This document shows, piece after piece, positions 27,501 through 40,600 of a DNA stretch of 64,000 bases (the first letter of the stretch is position 1; each line of letters opens with the position of its first letter). Both the position numbers and the translations under genes were made by a program. Origin of the DNA: Eunapius fragilis (Eukaryota > Porifera > Demospongiae > Spongillida > Spongillidae); contig OY811983.1 in the NCBI GenBank assembly GCA_963681505.1, positions 4,208,122 through 4,272,121 of the forward strand, written 5' to 3'. The notes under the pieces were generated by a model. That model saw only the letters and a program-made list of their open reading frames with translations. It made no database searches and was not told where the DNA came from.

Positions 27501-30500
27501 GTACTACTTGTAATTTTTTCAGGTTATTGCATAATGACTGAATGATGCTATGATGAGCCAGCACTGTGTTATATATTTTCCTCCTGTTCTGATACATATA
27601 CCACCTGTTAGATGTCAGTAGCTTCACTATGAGCAATAGTGAACTTCACTGATGTAGCCCAACGATATTTGTAGTATCAGTAGAAGTTGTTGACCTTTTG
27701 CAACAATTTTTTTTCATTATCAAACATTCTGACATTCAATTTTTGTAATTTGTAGAATGAACGTAACATCATTACTGGCATTGATGAATTGGAAGCATCC
27801 GTGAAACGGCCTAAATTAACAAATGATGAATCACAGTCTGCTGAAGAGGTTAGTGTGCGTACATGGTCATTTGGGGGTATTCTAATGCATTCAGCAGTCC
27901 TTAAACACCTCCATTCCTCCCCCTCCAAACCTGGCCCAAGCAATAGTTAGAATTTGCAGGTCGGGCCTGGGTGTAAGGGAAATGAAAGGGGGGATGAAAA
28001 GAAAGCTAGCTAATTGAATATGAGAGCACATGCACGATCACTCTCCCACATTAACTGCCCCCAACAAAATAAATGGCTTGTGTTTAAATATCAGTTTTAT
28101 TATCAATTATCCAAGAAGAGGGGGGGAGGTAGGGGAGCTTAAGGGTTGTATTTACTTTGTTAGCATAACTATTTCATAAATTTTGTTCACTTACATTATA
28201 CAATGTTGTAATCGTGTCATCCTGAATCCGTGATGGTTTTGTTTTAATTAAATAGGATATGTTGAATTCTTCAGAATTTTTCCATAAACCGGATGGATCT
28301 GCTTCTACTTGGGATACAGCCATTAAAGATCAAGAACTTAAAAAGGTGTGCACAAATTCAGTAACCACCTGTTTTATTTGTATTTCATTGTTCTGAAGAA
28401 TCGTGATGATGAGGATGAGTCATGCATCGAAATTGACAATATTCCAGTTTCTGTCAGCCATTGGTCCCCCAAAAAATTAGCAGAGGAAACCGTGTCATTC
28501 TTCAGTAGTCACACTCCATTTTCTACTGATGTTAGTCTAGATATTGTGGTACGTCACTACGCTTTATTACGAAGAATATATTTATCTTTTATGTCTATAG
28601 CATTGAGTTTCATTTTTTAAAAGGTATCTTCCTTTCTATCAGGCATTGAAGCAAATGAGACTAAGAATTCAAGCAGGAGCAGTGCCTATTAAGCCTCATG
28701 TAAGTTTAGATACTATACTTTGGGTTCATTGATTGTACATCTAAACTAGTGCACTTGTATGTCTCCCCATTTTTAATCATGTAATTATTTGAATAGTACT
28801 AATTTTTTGCATTCCCTGCTTGAAAATAAATGTATTAACCTCATATACCTTTGGGTTGCAATAAATAATTTTGTTATCTCAGGATCAGTACCAGTTAGCA
28901 GCTGACCTTTGGGTGAAATATGAAACACTTGTGCTGAGCCTATCAAATTCGCTGTATGACGAATTGCGGATCATCTTGCAACCCACTCTAGCCGCTCATC
29001 TCAGGTGTGCTGATGTTTATTCCAAATGTTTGTGTAATTAACGGTAACATGTTCAGGGGTAAGATTGAAGCATGTAAGTGATTATTATTAGTAATACTGT
29101 TTACACAGTAATGCTCCACACTGTTATATGAAGGCTAAGGGCAGTATGCTGTATTGGCAAGGACGGCTGCACACCAAATGTAGCTAACAGCAGAAATTGT
29201 AGGGTAACTCCTGTTGTCTGACCACTACAATAGACATGCCATAGGGGTACTTTACTGGTTAATGCCTTGCAGTCCGAAACGGGGATAAACCAAAAAATTA
29301 GGGATTAATTCTCTAGGTTTTAATTTTCAGGTTATGTTAATGTCTTGCAGTCCAAAACGTAGCTAAACCAAAAAATAAGAGTTAACTCTATTTTTTTAAA
29401 TTAAGTATTCCATTTTTGCATTATTACAGTTTGCCACTGAGAAGTACTTATATCAGCTCAAATGTGCGTTCCTATTTCGAGAAATACCACACGTGCATAA
29501 ATTAGCTTAGCACAAGAATTTGAATTAAGCATTGTTGGCTGTTGGAGTAATGGTAGAGTCTTGGTATAGGATGCCACCTGTATAGATTACCTTTGCACCA
29601 TCATATGAAGCTATGGCAGTGAAAGGGGCTGGTAAAGTGGGTGCAACAAGGAGCAAGTAAATATGCTATTTAACCTTATTTCTTCCTACTTCTTCCAGCC
29701 TGTGGCCATTAAGACCTCAGGTGCATATGGCTTGCAGATGATAAGTTTGAAAATGTACCCTGACAATGTCCACATTGGTTGGACATGCACCCAATTGAAC
29801 GGACATAACCTATTTCATTTCAGTGATACACCATGTACTGTTTTGTGAATGCATGTGTGTGAGTGTCATAGTCAATGTCAGCTGTATAATATAGTTAATG
29901 TATATAAGTCCCAATCATCTAGTACAAAAAGAATAAGCCCCCGGGGGGGGGGGGGGGGGGCCAAGCCAAGCTTGAAGTATACTGACCACAAATACTACAT
30001 ATTCACAGTTGTGAGTTGTGGTAATTTTATCACACATCAAGTATTCATCCCCTATTTCAAACTTGTACAAGTAACTAAAAACATTCTCTATGAGAAAGTT
30101 CGTGAGATATAGGATTTGAAGGCAATTGGTGGTGTAAAAAGCAAGGAAACAAGGGTCTGTAATAGTAAGGGAAAGGAAAAATGTCATAGTCCTATATTTA
30201 GCCCATTTGTAGCATATACTATGTTTGTGTGCTAGATATAGGACTATGACATTTTCCCTTACTATTACAGACCCTTGTTTCCTTGCTTTTTACACCACCA
30301 TTGCCTTCAAATCCTATATCTCACCAACTTTCTCATGGAGAATGTTTTTAGTTACTTGTTTCATAGATTTTTTTTCTCATATCTTGGTATACATCTTACA
30401 CTGACCGTATGGTTGATTGTAAATCATTTGCCTGTAGTTTTCTGGTTTGGTATAGACAATTCTAAACTTGTCAAGATACTGCCTTTACTGATACAAGTAG

Positions 30501-33500
30501 CGTTTAGTACGGCTCTAATCTAATAATACAATTACCAAAATATACCATCGACTATTTGATCACAGTAGGCACTCTTCCAGCCAATTCTGAAGCTATTGGT
30601 GAAATTTCCATTCTTTAAATGTGTTCCTATCCCGAGTTATGCGTGGTCAAGAAGGAGGAGGAGGATAATTCCGGGACTGGGTACGAGGACGGGCAGTACC
30701 CTTTTATTCTCTACAACCGCACGGCTTTGCGACATAAAACGAACAACGAAATTACTCACTTTCGTCTTCTCGTCCGATTACAACAACTAGCTAAACGATC
30801 CTATCCTCAGGAATATCGGGGTGCATGTTTTTAATGATATTCATAGTCGGGGTCAAATCCTATATGGAACTTTCTAGCGAAACTTCTGATAAACATGACC
30901 ACAAGGTTCAATCGTCTCAATGTATTTGCACCCGCAACGCATTCTTCGGACATTATATCCAGTCATATAAATGATTAAATGGACAAATGGCAATATTGAT
31001 CGATGACCAGCCGTTATCATAAACCCTGGCTGGGCCCAGAACCCCTTGTTTTTTAAGAGAGCTTGGTCTAAAAATCACTGTTCATTCATCTTTCAGCTAC
31101 CTTATGGAGCCTCTGTTGCAGTCCAGCAAGATAGCCTGACTTTGACCTTGAGTAAATATATAGGCATGTATGTTGCGGTGTAGAAGCTATTTTCCAGTGA
31201 TAGTTTATTGTAATTCAAGTTATAACTACTTGGGTTAGCCCCTTAATTCCACTGGTAAACTTTACATTCTATAACATTAAGAAGCCTGTGATAATTCAAT
31301 GGGACTCAAGTGGTGATGGCCTTGGAGTGACTCCAATACAAGATGGCAAGCCTGTGGCTTGACCTGCAGGGCGTTGAAACTGGTTTATGGATGAGGTAGC
31401 AGTATAAATGATACTGTGTTGGATTGTATATTCCAAAACCAAGGAAAATGATACAATCGTCCAATGTGTTTGCCTCTCCAGGCATTATTTCAGTGCAAGC
31501 TCATGGAATGAACCAAGAGATTTGTGTGTCTTTTGTACTGCAACCAAATGGGAGGTGTCGGGTCGGGGGGCGTTCAGTTTTCTTAAACCCGAACATGTAC
31601 ATCCCTTGGTGTTAGGCAATCATCCATAAGCAACCTTTCAACAATACACTGAATATACTTTTGCAATAAAACTGAATGAGTGAAGTCCCACGTGAATAAA
31701 AATAATTATCATCTCCTATATACATTGCAGTATTACAGAATTACTCAAATGGTAATGTAACAAAATGTTCACTGAAAGCCAGTAATCAAAAAATTAAGAT
31801 TAGATGCTGATGAACTTAATCAGCTAAATTTAACTACAACCTTCTGAACTATTAGACTGCATGGACAAGCTCTATTTGATAATGAGAATTACAACTTTCC
31901 TTGAACACAGGGGTGACTTTCGCTCCGGAAAGAAACTCAATATGCGCAGAATTGTGCCTTATATAGCAAGTGGATTTAGAAATGACAGGATATGGCTGAG
32001 GAGAGTAAAACCAAGCAGGAGGGACTATGAAATATTGATAGCTGTTGATGACTCATCAAGTATGGCAGAAAACAACTGTGTCGAAGTAAGGGGCAGAGTG
32101 TGTCACAACATTCAGCTGTGTGCACATAAACTGCTTGCAGCGAAAACATGCGAATTTGTGTGCTGGTGTTATGCTGTTGCCATTCATGTATGGATCTGTG
32201 TGAAATAATAAGAAATTGAGTGTTTGTCTTGTTAGGGTAAGGAATATACTGCTCCCTTATAAAACTCAAATTTGGTATAATTCTGAAGTCCAACAGAAGA
32301 GGTGCTGCGCTTAAATTAATTATGTGATTTGGCAATAAATGGGGACAGTGCGTACATCGATTTCTAGTTATATTTTTCACTCTGGTACATTTTGCAATAA
32401 TAATTTTAAACTTTATCTGTGATAAACTTTGTGATATATAGCATTTGTAGACAATGGTGGTGCTCAAGTATGATATCACAAATAGAGTGAATTGCAGTTC
32501 CATTCAATTTCCTATTTATTATGCAAAATTACTTCACTTCTCCTTATTCAGTTTGCCTGTACAACATTCCAGTCTTTACAGAAATTTAGTTACACATAGT
32601 TCAGTTGATCCACACTTTATGCCTCTGACGAACTTTTTACTACTTCTGATCTGTTCTAATTTTCTGTGACTTCATAATATTGAGGGTCGTTCTATAATGG
32701 CGAAGAGGTACTTTTTTCAAACCAGTACTTGGTAATTTTCATTTACACAGATGGCATACAAGTCAATTGCTATGATAAGTGGTGCTCTTCAGCGGCTAGA
32801 CTGTGGACAACTTGGAGTATTTAAGTAAGGTTTCATAGTTTATATACTCTTGTTCAATTCTTTCATTTAATCATGACAGATTTGGTGAGGACACTGAAAT
32901 ACTCCACCCTTTCAATCAACCATTTACCACCACCAGTGGAGCTATGGTTCTGCAACGAATGACCTTTACACAGACAAGAACTAACTTTGTGAAGGTAACA
33001 TGCGTAAACCTGTTCATTATAGAATGGTATCCTGTTTTGGGGCTGTGAGACACTGCAGTTTTTCCACCCCGTATTTAGCACTTTTACTCCTATTCAATCG
33101 CCTCTTTTCATGTATCTTCTCCACCAAGAAGCACACTACTAAGTATCTAAGTACCCAACCTTGTACTGGCAACTAAATACAGCCCTATCAAATAAAGGAT
33201 GAAATTCTAACTTAGCCCTGAGCCTGATATGCCTACAATGGTACAAATCAATTATTAAATTAGTGGCTAAAATATATGATGTTTTATAAGGTAAAAAGTA
33301 ATAAACAAGCAAACATTTGGCTGAGTCACTACTAGTACCATGGTGTAGAGCAGCTTTGTGGGAATCCACTGGACTGGGACATTCCTTTACTATGTAGCCG
33401 TGTATGATCATCTTTGGTATTGATTTATATACATTACAAATGTATGTGTCTTGTTTAATGACTACAGCGACTTACTTCGGGGGTGGGTTCAAAATGGCTG

Positions 33501-34589
33501 CCTGGTTTCAAAAACATGCATGATTATCCCACAAGGTTCATCACCAGCTCTTTCTACTAGTCTGACATTTTGTATTATTATTTTTACCACTTAATTTAAT
33601 TTTATCTGTGTGGTACCCATTGTCTTGTGGAACATCCTGATAAATGGCTCAAACAAGGGGTCTGCCAGATAGGCTTGGGGTAACAACAAAAAACGTTGTT
33701 CTGCAGGCAGTATTTCATAGCCACATATACAGATATTTAACTTTCCAGTAGAAAATTCATGTGGGAAATGGTACTTATACTTAATGCGATGACCCCACCA
33801 TAGGGGGCCCAGCGTTTACCGAGGAGAGACGCCAACCCCACAGAGGGCACCAAAAGGGGGAGGGGCATTATCAATTTTGCAATCTTAGTCCCTTGTTAAT
33901 CAATTTTTATATGCGCAGATGAGTGTTAGTAGCTATTTTACTTTAGAAACACATAGCTACATGCAGTAATCTTATTGCAACACTACAGTTAAAATTACTT
34001 TTTTGGGGGGGGGGGGGGCCATAACCAAGTAGGTGATATGACTCATGTATTAGTGCCCCTTTATAGGTATTATAAAAAAGATTGCTATAACTCAGTTAGA
34101 CCAATTTTTGATAGTATTAAGTACCCTAAATGAAAGAGAAGAAACAAATCTATGTTGGTGTTTCATAACAGATGTATTTGATGCCAGAAAATACATTTGC
34201 CATGTTCTCGATGAATCAATATGTCATTTGGTTTTTACTTTTTGGTGGGGGGAGGGGGGAGCAACATTTGCAATGAAATGACCGTTATTTACAATAATCT
34301 GCAGATGTTGCAAACAGCAGCAATAATGTTTTCTGAGATGGAACCAAAGCACCAAATTGAGATTAAACAGTTACTGATCATTCTCTCAGATGGAAGAGGA
34401 GTATTCAGTGAGGGTGAAACGGTAATTCATTATGCTGTTATCCTGTTCTTGTACATAATAAGATTAATGAATGTAATGTACGTTTTCGCGCTATTGACTT
34501 AGTATCCTATGTATCGTGTTGCCTCTGAACTGTTTGAAGTCATATTTAGTGTGTACAGTATGGCTGTTTTGGCTGAACCTTATCAGTTC

Positions 34590-34638
<49 letters not shown>

Positions 34639-37600
34639 CACCTTCCATATATGTTCAAGGCTATGGAACTTGCTACTCGATACATGAACCAGATGGGCAT
34701 TTTAACAGTCTTCATCATTATGGATTGTTCTATTCAGGTATTCACAGGTGAAATCTAATATTTATAATTTTTAAATGGTCTTTCACAATATAGGACTCTA
34801 TAGTCAATATCCAAGTACCGATTTTTCAACCTGGACAAGTAAGTTCTAAATAATGATGTTTATCATAGATTGACCATGCATTTGTGGTCAACTTAAGTCA
34901 CAAAATCATTGTTTATATTCATGTGGCCTTTCAAAACTTAGTTGCCTATATGTGGTGGATTATACATAATTACATAATTACAGTTTAAAAACAATATTTG
35001 TACCCTGCACTCTTTCCATACTTACTTAGAACATAGTATGCAGTATGCCATTAACCATGAAATAATTTTCAATTCATCTAACGAGGGAATGCACTTATAC
35101 AGTACCGGCTCGGTCATAGAGAAAATTTGCAGCTCGATCATAGAGAAAATAAAGCGTATACATTGGTAACTACAGAAACCATCAGTGTTCATAGCAACCG
35201 CTATGAAAACTAATAGTTACCTTAGTCCCAATGTATACGTTTTATTTTCTCTATGATCGAGCTGCAAAATTTCTCTATGACCAAGCAGGTACTGTAGTAA
35301 CTGTACTCTTAACGAGGGAATACTTTAGCAGGAATTTTTTCTTTCATGATGATTGGAACTTCGTCCTTTCTTGAAGCTTTTTACATTAGGGCAAGCCATT
35401 GCACTGCACTTTCAACTGCAGTTTCTGTGGATTTATATATAAACAAACCAGTATGTTGTTATTTTTCCACATCTCTACTAGTAGTTGGTAAATGCCATTG
35501 TCAGTTGCTGATCACATGTTGTGTAGTGCAATCAATTCTCTGGAAGAAAAAAAAAGGCCACCAAAACAAAGGTTTGGAAGGCTGTCTGCAATGAAAGGGT
35601 GGTCAAAGAATCCCAAAGGATTGCAACGGAGAAGAAGGGAATACTAAGTACGGTTGGAGTTACTTATCAGTGCGCAGCCTGAAATGGAAATGTCAAGAAG
35701 CAGCACTGCTAGAACAAATGGGTAGCCTCCATCTTCCATTTTTTCAGAAGCAGCATCCCCAGCAATGGCTCTTAAAGAATGCCATGAGCTTGAAGATAAT
35801 GATACTGACAATGTTTTATTTTGTTCTTGATAAAGTTCGTAGATTTGGAGCACACATCTTGTTGGGTAACGCTGTGGACGAGAAGCGTAGAACACCACTA
35901 GACTATTGGATGCTTGCCATTTGGAGCCATAACATATGGTTGTCCTGTAGATATCAAAAATTGGATTTCAGGCTGTTTGCCTGAATGATGCGAAATTGTC
36001 AACGAAGGTGAGATATTGACAGTGTAACGCCTTGTTCCTTTACAGAAACGGGGAACTATAATGTAAGGCGCAATACACTGCATCAATACACAATAAACTT
36101 TTTAAAATGTCTTCAACTACTTATGCACAGCCGGTCTGAATGACTGATCCGTTCCTGGACGTCTTCTGGATAATACAGCTGGACAACTCTATTAGATACA
36201 GCTGTAGTCGTCCCGCCAAAAGTATCTAGATGTACTTAATGCCGTCAATTACATTGGTTGCGTGGGCGTTACATTCGCCCCAACATTCCTTAAGCTTGAC
36301 CTCAACCTTAGTATCATACAACTGGGTGCCGGACACGTTGAGGGTAATGTCGACTTCAGCTTGCTGTTCACCTTGCAGTGGAAGAATGAAGTGTTCAATA
36401 TGTGGTGCTTCTCAGTCAGATACTGGCACCCCTCTGTGTGGTTCACTGGGGACAACCTCAACCTCCTCAACCTCTCCTCACAAAGTGTTGTTGGAGTCTG
36501 TTTACATGGACTACATGATCCTTTGCCATCTTGCTGTGTTCTGTCCTGAGATTTACTGGAGACAGTACTTCTTTCACCATTTATCCTTCCCATTTTGTGT
36601 CCAATTTACCAGCTGTACCACCTGAAACCAGACTGTATCCCCCACAGCAAAGCTTCTGCTGTTTGTTTTTATTACTATCATACACTTCTTTTTGCCGCTG
36701 TGCTTCCTGTGCAATGTGGCATTCCTCTGATTTTCAGAGCATGTTCATAGCTGTGTGGATCATGACCATTTTGCTCCTCTTCTGCAGGTGGTGGTATGAT
36801 TGGTAGTACCGGTTCTCTTCCCATCAGTAGCACAAATGGGCTCAGCTGTGTAGATGAGTGGCGAGCTGTACGATATGCATAGAGTAGGAGTGGAAGCTGC
36901 TGTTCCCACTCCAACTACTGTTGAACATAGGCTCGTAGCAACTGCAATAGGGTTCTGTTGAAATGTTCATACCATCTCCTTGCGGGTGATATGCTGTTGT
37001 CCTGGATTTGACAATATCAAATGCTTGCAAATGTTCTTTTCAGCATTGTGTTCTTGAAGTTCCTTCCTTGGTCAGAATGCAGGATTGCTGGAATACCAAA
37101 CCGTGAAAATATATCAATAAGTACTTGTACATTCCTTTGGTATTGCTTCATCCACTTCGTGAAATAGTCTTGAAGCACCAGTAGATAATGATTTCCTTTG
37201 CTGGACATGGGAACTTCAAGGACATCAACAGCCACGGTCAACCTATTGGAACATTAGTCATAGGTGCTGATGGTGGCATCGGAAGTTTTGATTGCTGAGA
37301 TACTTCACAACTCCGACAGTACTGCTCTGTTGCTTTTGCCATTCCAACCCAGTATGCTACATGTTTCAATCTGTGCAATGTCTTTTCAGTGCCTTGATGA
37401 CCTGCACTTATGATGTCATGGCAGCTGTGGAGGACCATTTCCTGCAATGAAGTTGGCATCACAGGAACAGTGTTGATTCCAATGGACCTGGAACAAAACT
37501 GCGACAGAGTACACCATCAACCAGATATAACTGCTTTAGCCACTGTGAGTATTGCTTTAGCGGAAACTGCCTTCAATGTTCTGCTCTGCGATGATGATAT

Positions 37601-40600
37601 GTGTTGGATCACTTGCTGCCGTACAGCATCCTTATGTTGTTCTTCTAGTATTTTCTTATTGGTGAGTTCTGGATCTATCAGCATTGCAGAGCATATCCTG
37701 CTTGATTCAAGTTGCGCTGCAGGCACACGGGACAGAGCATCGGCATTGGCATTTGATGACCCAGTTCTATATTTGATCTCAATATCCAACTCTTGTAGAG
37801 CCAGAGCCCACCTGCATAATCTGCCTTCACCTTCTGAGCCGAGAGCCATTTAAGTGGCTGATGGTCAGTATGTAGAATGAATGGTCGTCCCAGTTAATAA
37901 TGCCTGAAGTGTTTGACAGCAAATGCAACAGCTAAACATTCCCGTTCAATGACACTGTACTGTATTTCAGGTTGAGTAAGACTACGACTGGCATAAGCAA
38001 TCACATGACCTTCCTGTTCTAATACTGATCCTATTCCCACAGCACGGGCATCAGTCTGTAGGGTAAATTCTTTATTTAAAGAGGGATAGCCTAAGACAGG
38101 TGCTTGTGTTAAAGCTTCTTTTAGTACTTGGAACGAGTGTTGACAGTTCTCTTGCCAGTAGAATTCTACAGATTTCTGTGTCAGATGGTGAAGTGGAGCT
38201 GCTATATCTGCAAAGTTCTTAACATACTGGCGGTAGTACGATGCTAACCCAAGGAACTGTTGTACTCAGTAACATTTGTTCGTGTTGGCCATTTCTGCAC
38301 CACCAAGGTCTTCTCTGTATCCGGGGTCATACCATCTTTGGAGAACACATGACCCAGGTACTGCACCTTGTCAAGTCCAAGCCTACACTTTGTATCCTTC
38401 AAGGTTAGGCCTGCCTTTGCTAAACGGTCAAACACCTGGCGTAGGTGCATTTTGTGGAGTTCTGTGGAACTGGAGTGAACTAGGACATCATCTATGTAGC
38501 TGATGACAAAAGAACGGCCATGAAGCACTTTGTCCATTAGATGCTGAAAAGAACTGGATCCACCAGTAACACCAAAAGGCATCCTGCAGAACTCGTATAG
38601 CCCCATGCCTGGGCCAGGCCAAAAAAGCAGTCTTTAAACAGTCTTCTTGCACAGGAAGCTGCCAGTAGCCTGATTGGAGATCCAATTTGGAGAATATATT
38701 AGACCCCGCAAGCCTGTCTTGCACTTCATCAGGTAGTGGAAGGGTCATTCCACACGATACTGTGCCACCCTGAATACATCATGTTCTCATATTAACATAC
38801 CACTTACATATAATATACTCCCCTGTTATATCAACAAAACTCCCATACACATGTATACTCTATGTTGATCTGTTTATATAATATGGCTTGCTGAATAATT
38901 AATTATTTTGGTGACCTTTACAGGTTTGTTTGAGTCCTGACATGTTCAAGTTTGGGCCTTTTGCACACAAAAAAGCAGATTATAGAGTGGCACCCATTGC
39001 AAGTAAACTTAGTTTAATTAATGTTCATAGGTTAATGTTATTATGAATTTTTGATGAATTTTAAAGGTAGCAAAAAATAACATGCTCCATTTCTCACCAT
39101 TTATTTTTTGAATAGATAACTGCTATTACCCTTAATTAAGGTACTTAGCTTGACAGCTTTTGGGGGAAATTAACTACTAGACTGTAATACTAGTTAAATG
39201 ACTAAGGTACGCGACACCATCGAGGAAGTAAAAATTATGCACTCTTTTTTAAAAATAAAAGGTGTCTGTGGGGTCTAAAAAATAGGTTAGGCATTATTTT
39301 CCGCAGACCATCTCGTATTATTAAAAATTCAGTGAGTTGAATACTAATGAGCGAGGCTATTATTCACGATAGTTAACAAGTAGCGTGTGTGGCCACTAAT
39401 GAAATTCACAGAAAACACTGAAACGTTTACATAACTCAAACGAATAAGTGTGAATGTATTACATTTCATCCGTATCTGACTCGCTGTCCACGTCATCAGA
39501 AGAACTGCTGCTTTCAGAATGGGAAGTGTCCTCTTGGTCTTCAACACTCCACATCTGAATCACTCATGTCTGATGCTGCATCGTCTTCACTATTGCTATA
39601 TTCTTCATTGTCATCAGCCTCCATCTACTCCTTTTCTATTTTTCTGACATGGGCATACAGGTTCTCAATTTATCCTGTAGTGTCTGCATTCAGATGTTCA
39701 AAAGCTGCTTCCAATCGCTGATTTACTATTACCATTGTTGTTGATAGGTCATATTGCCTTCCCACTTCACCCTTCACTTGTGACCAGACCATTTCTATTG
39801 GTTGCAAGTCACAGTGATATGGTGGCGTATACAACACCTCGTGACCCTGCTGCTTTGCGAGCTGAACTACTTCTGGCTCCACTGTATCTACATAAGCTTT
39901 CAGTTTTTTTTCGAAGAGTAGCAACGGTGTCCTTTGCCACAAAGGGAATACCAGATACAGTGAGAATCTGCTGCAATTCTGCCTTTTTAAGCCTGTATCC
40001 ACTTGCTGTAGTTGCTGGCTTTGTGCGATGATATTTTGCATTATCAAGGCGAATCAGAGAAGGCTGGCTCAGATTTGGTAAGAACTGTGTTTTGAACCAG
40101 TGGACAAAGTTAGTACCATTAAAGTTCTGATGGTAGTCTCCAGATGGTTTCTGTGACTGAAGTATCCACACAGAGTTGGGTACCAAACCCACCTTGTCAT
40201 CAACGGATGCAGCACCGGTAGGGGCTTGACATATGAATGGGTTGGATTTTCTAATTGCAGCAACAAAGCACAAATGCTTTCCCTTTTTCTGTGTGCGCGG
40301 CTGTCTAAAATAAGCATCATTCGGATCAAAAAAGGAATCTTTGTGGCAGCGATAGTGGTGGTGGATATAGGACTCATCTAAGTCAACGATACGTAGTTGT
40401 TGCTCAGGTGGTAGACTTTCGTTGTCTATGAGACGCTGTAAGTATTGAATACGGGCCTCACGAATAGCTGCTGTCTCTTGAATTGGTACAGTTGCTGAGT
40501 CACCTCGGCTGAATCCATGATGAGAAAGGTAGCGTTGAACGCAGCGCGGAGGCAAACATCTTACGATCCGTTTCATCTACGTCAATCCAGCTTCGCTCAC

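Noticed and set aside
31408..31629. Plus-strand frames before the MIDAS exon
   Set aside because: Not in phase with flanking MDN1 exons and no recognisable motif; the exon pair 28883-29004 and 31911-32085 joins directly.
34516..34758. Frames with Thr-His and Cys-Val dipeptide runs
   Set aside because: Artefacts of the (AC)n repeat; the real coding part is the 34660-34737 exon.
35346..35984. Coding-like stretches [14 protein letters not shown] and [18 protein letters not shown]
   Set aside because: Short, in different frames, not phased with MDN1 and not recognised; kept only as an unassigned intron segment.
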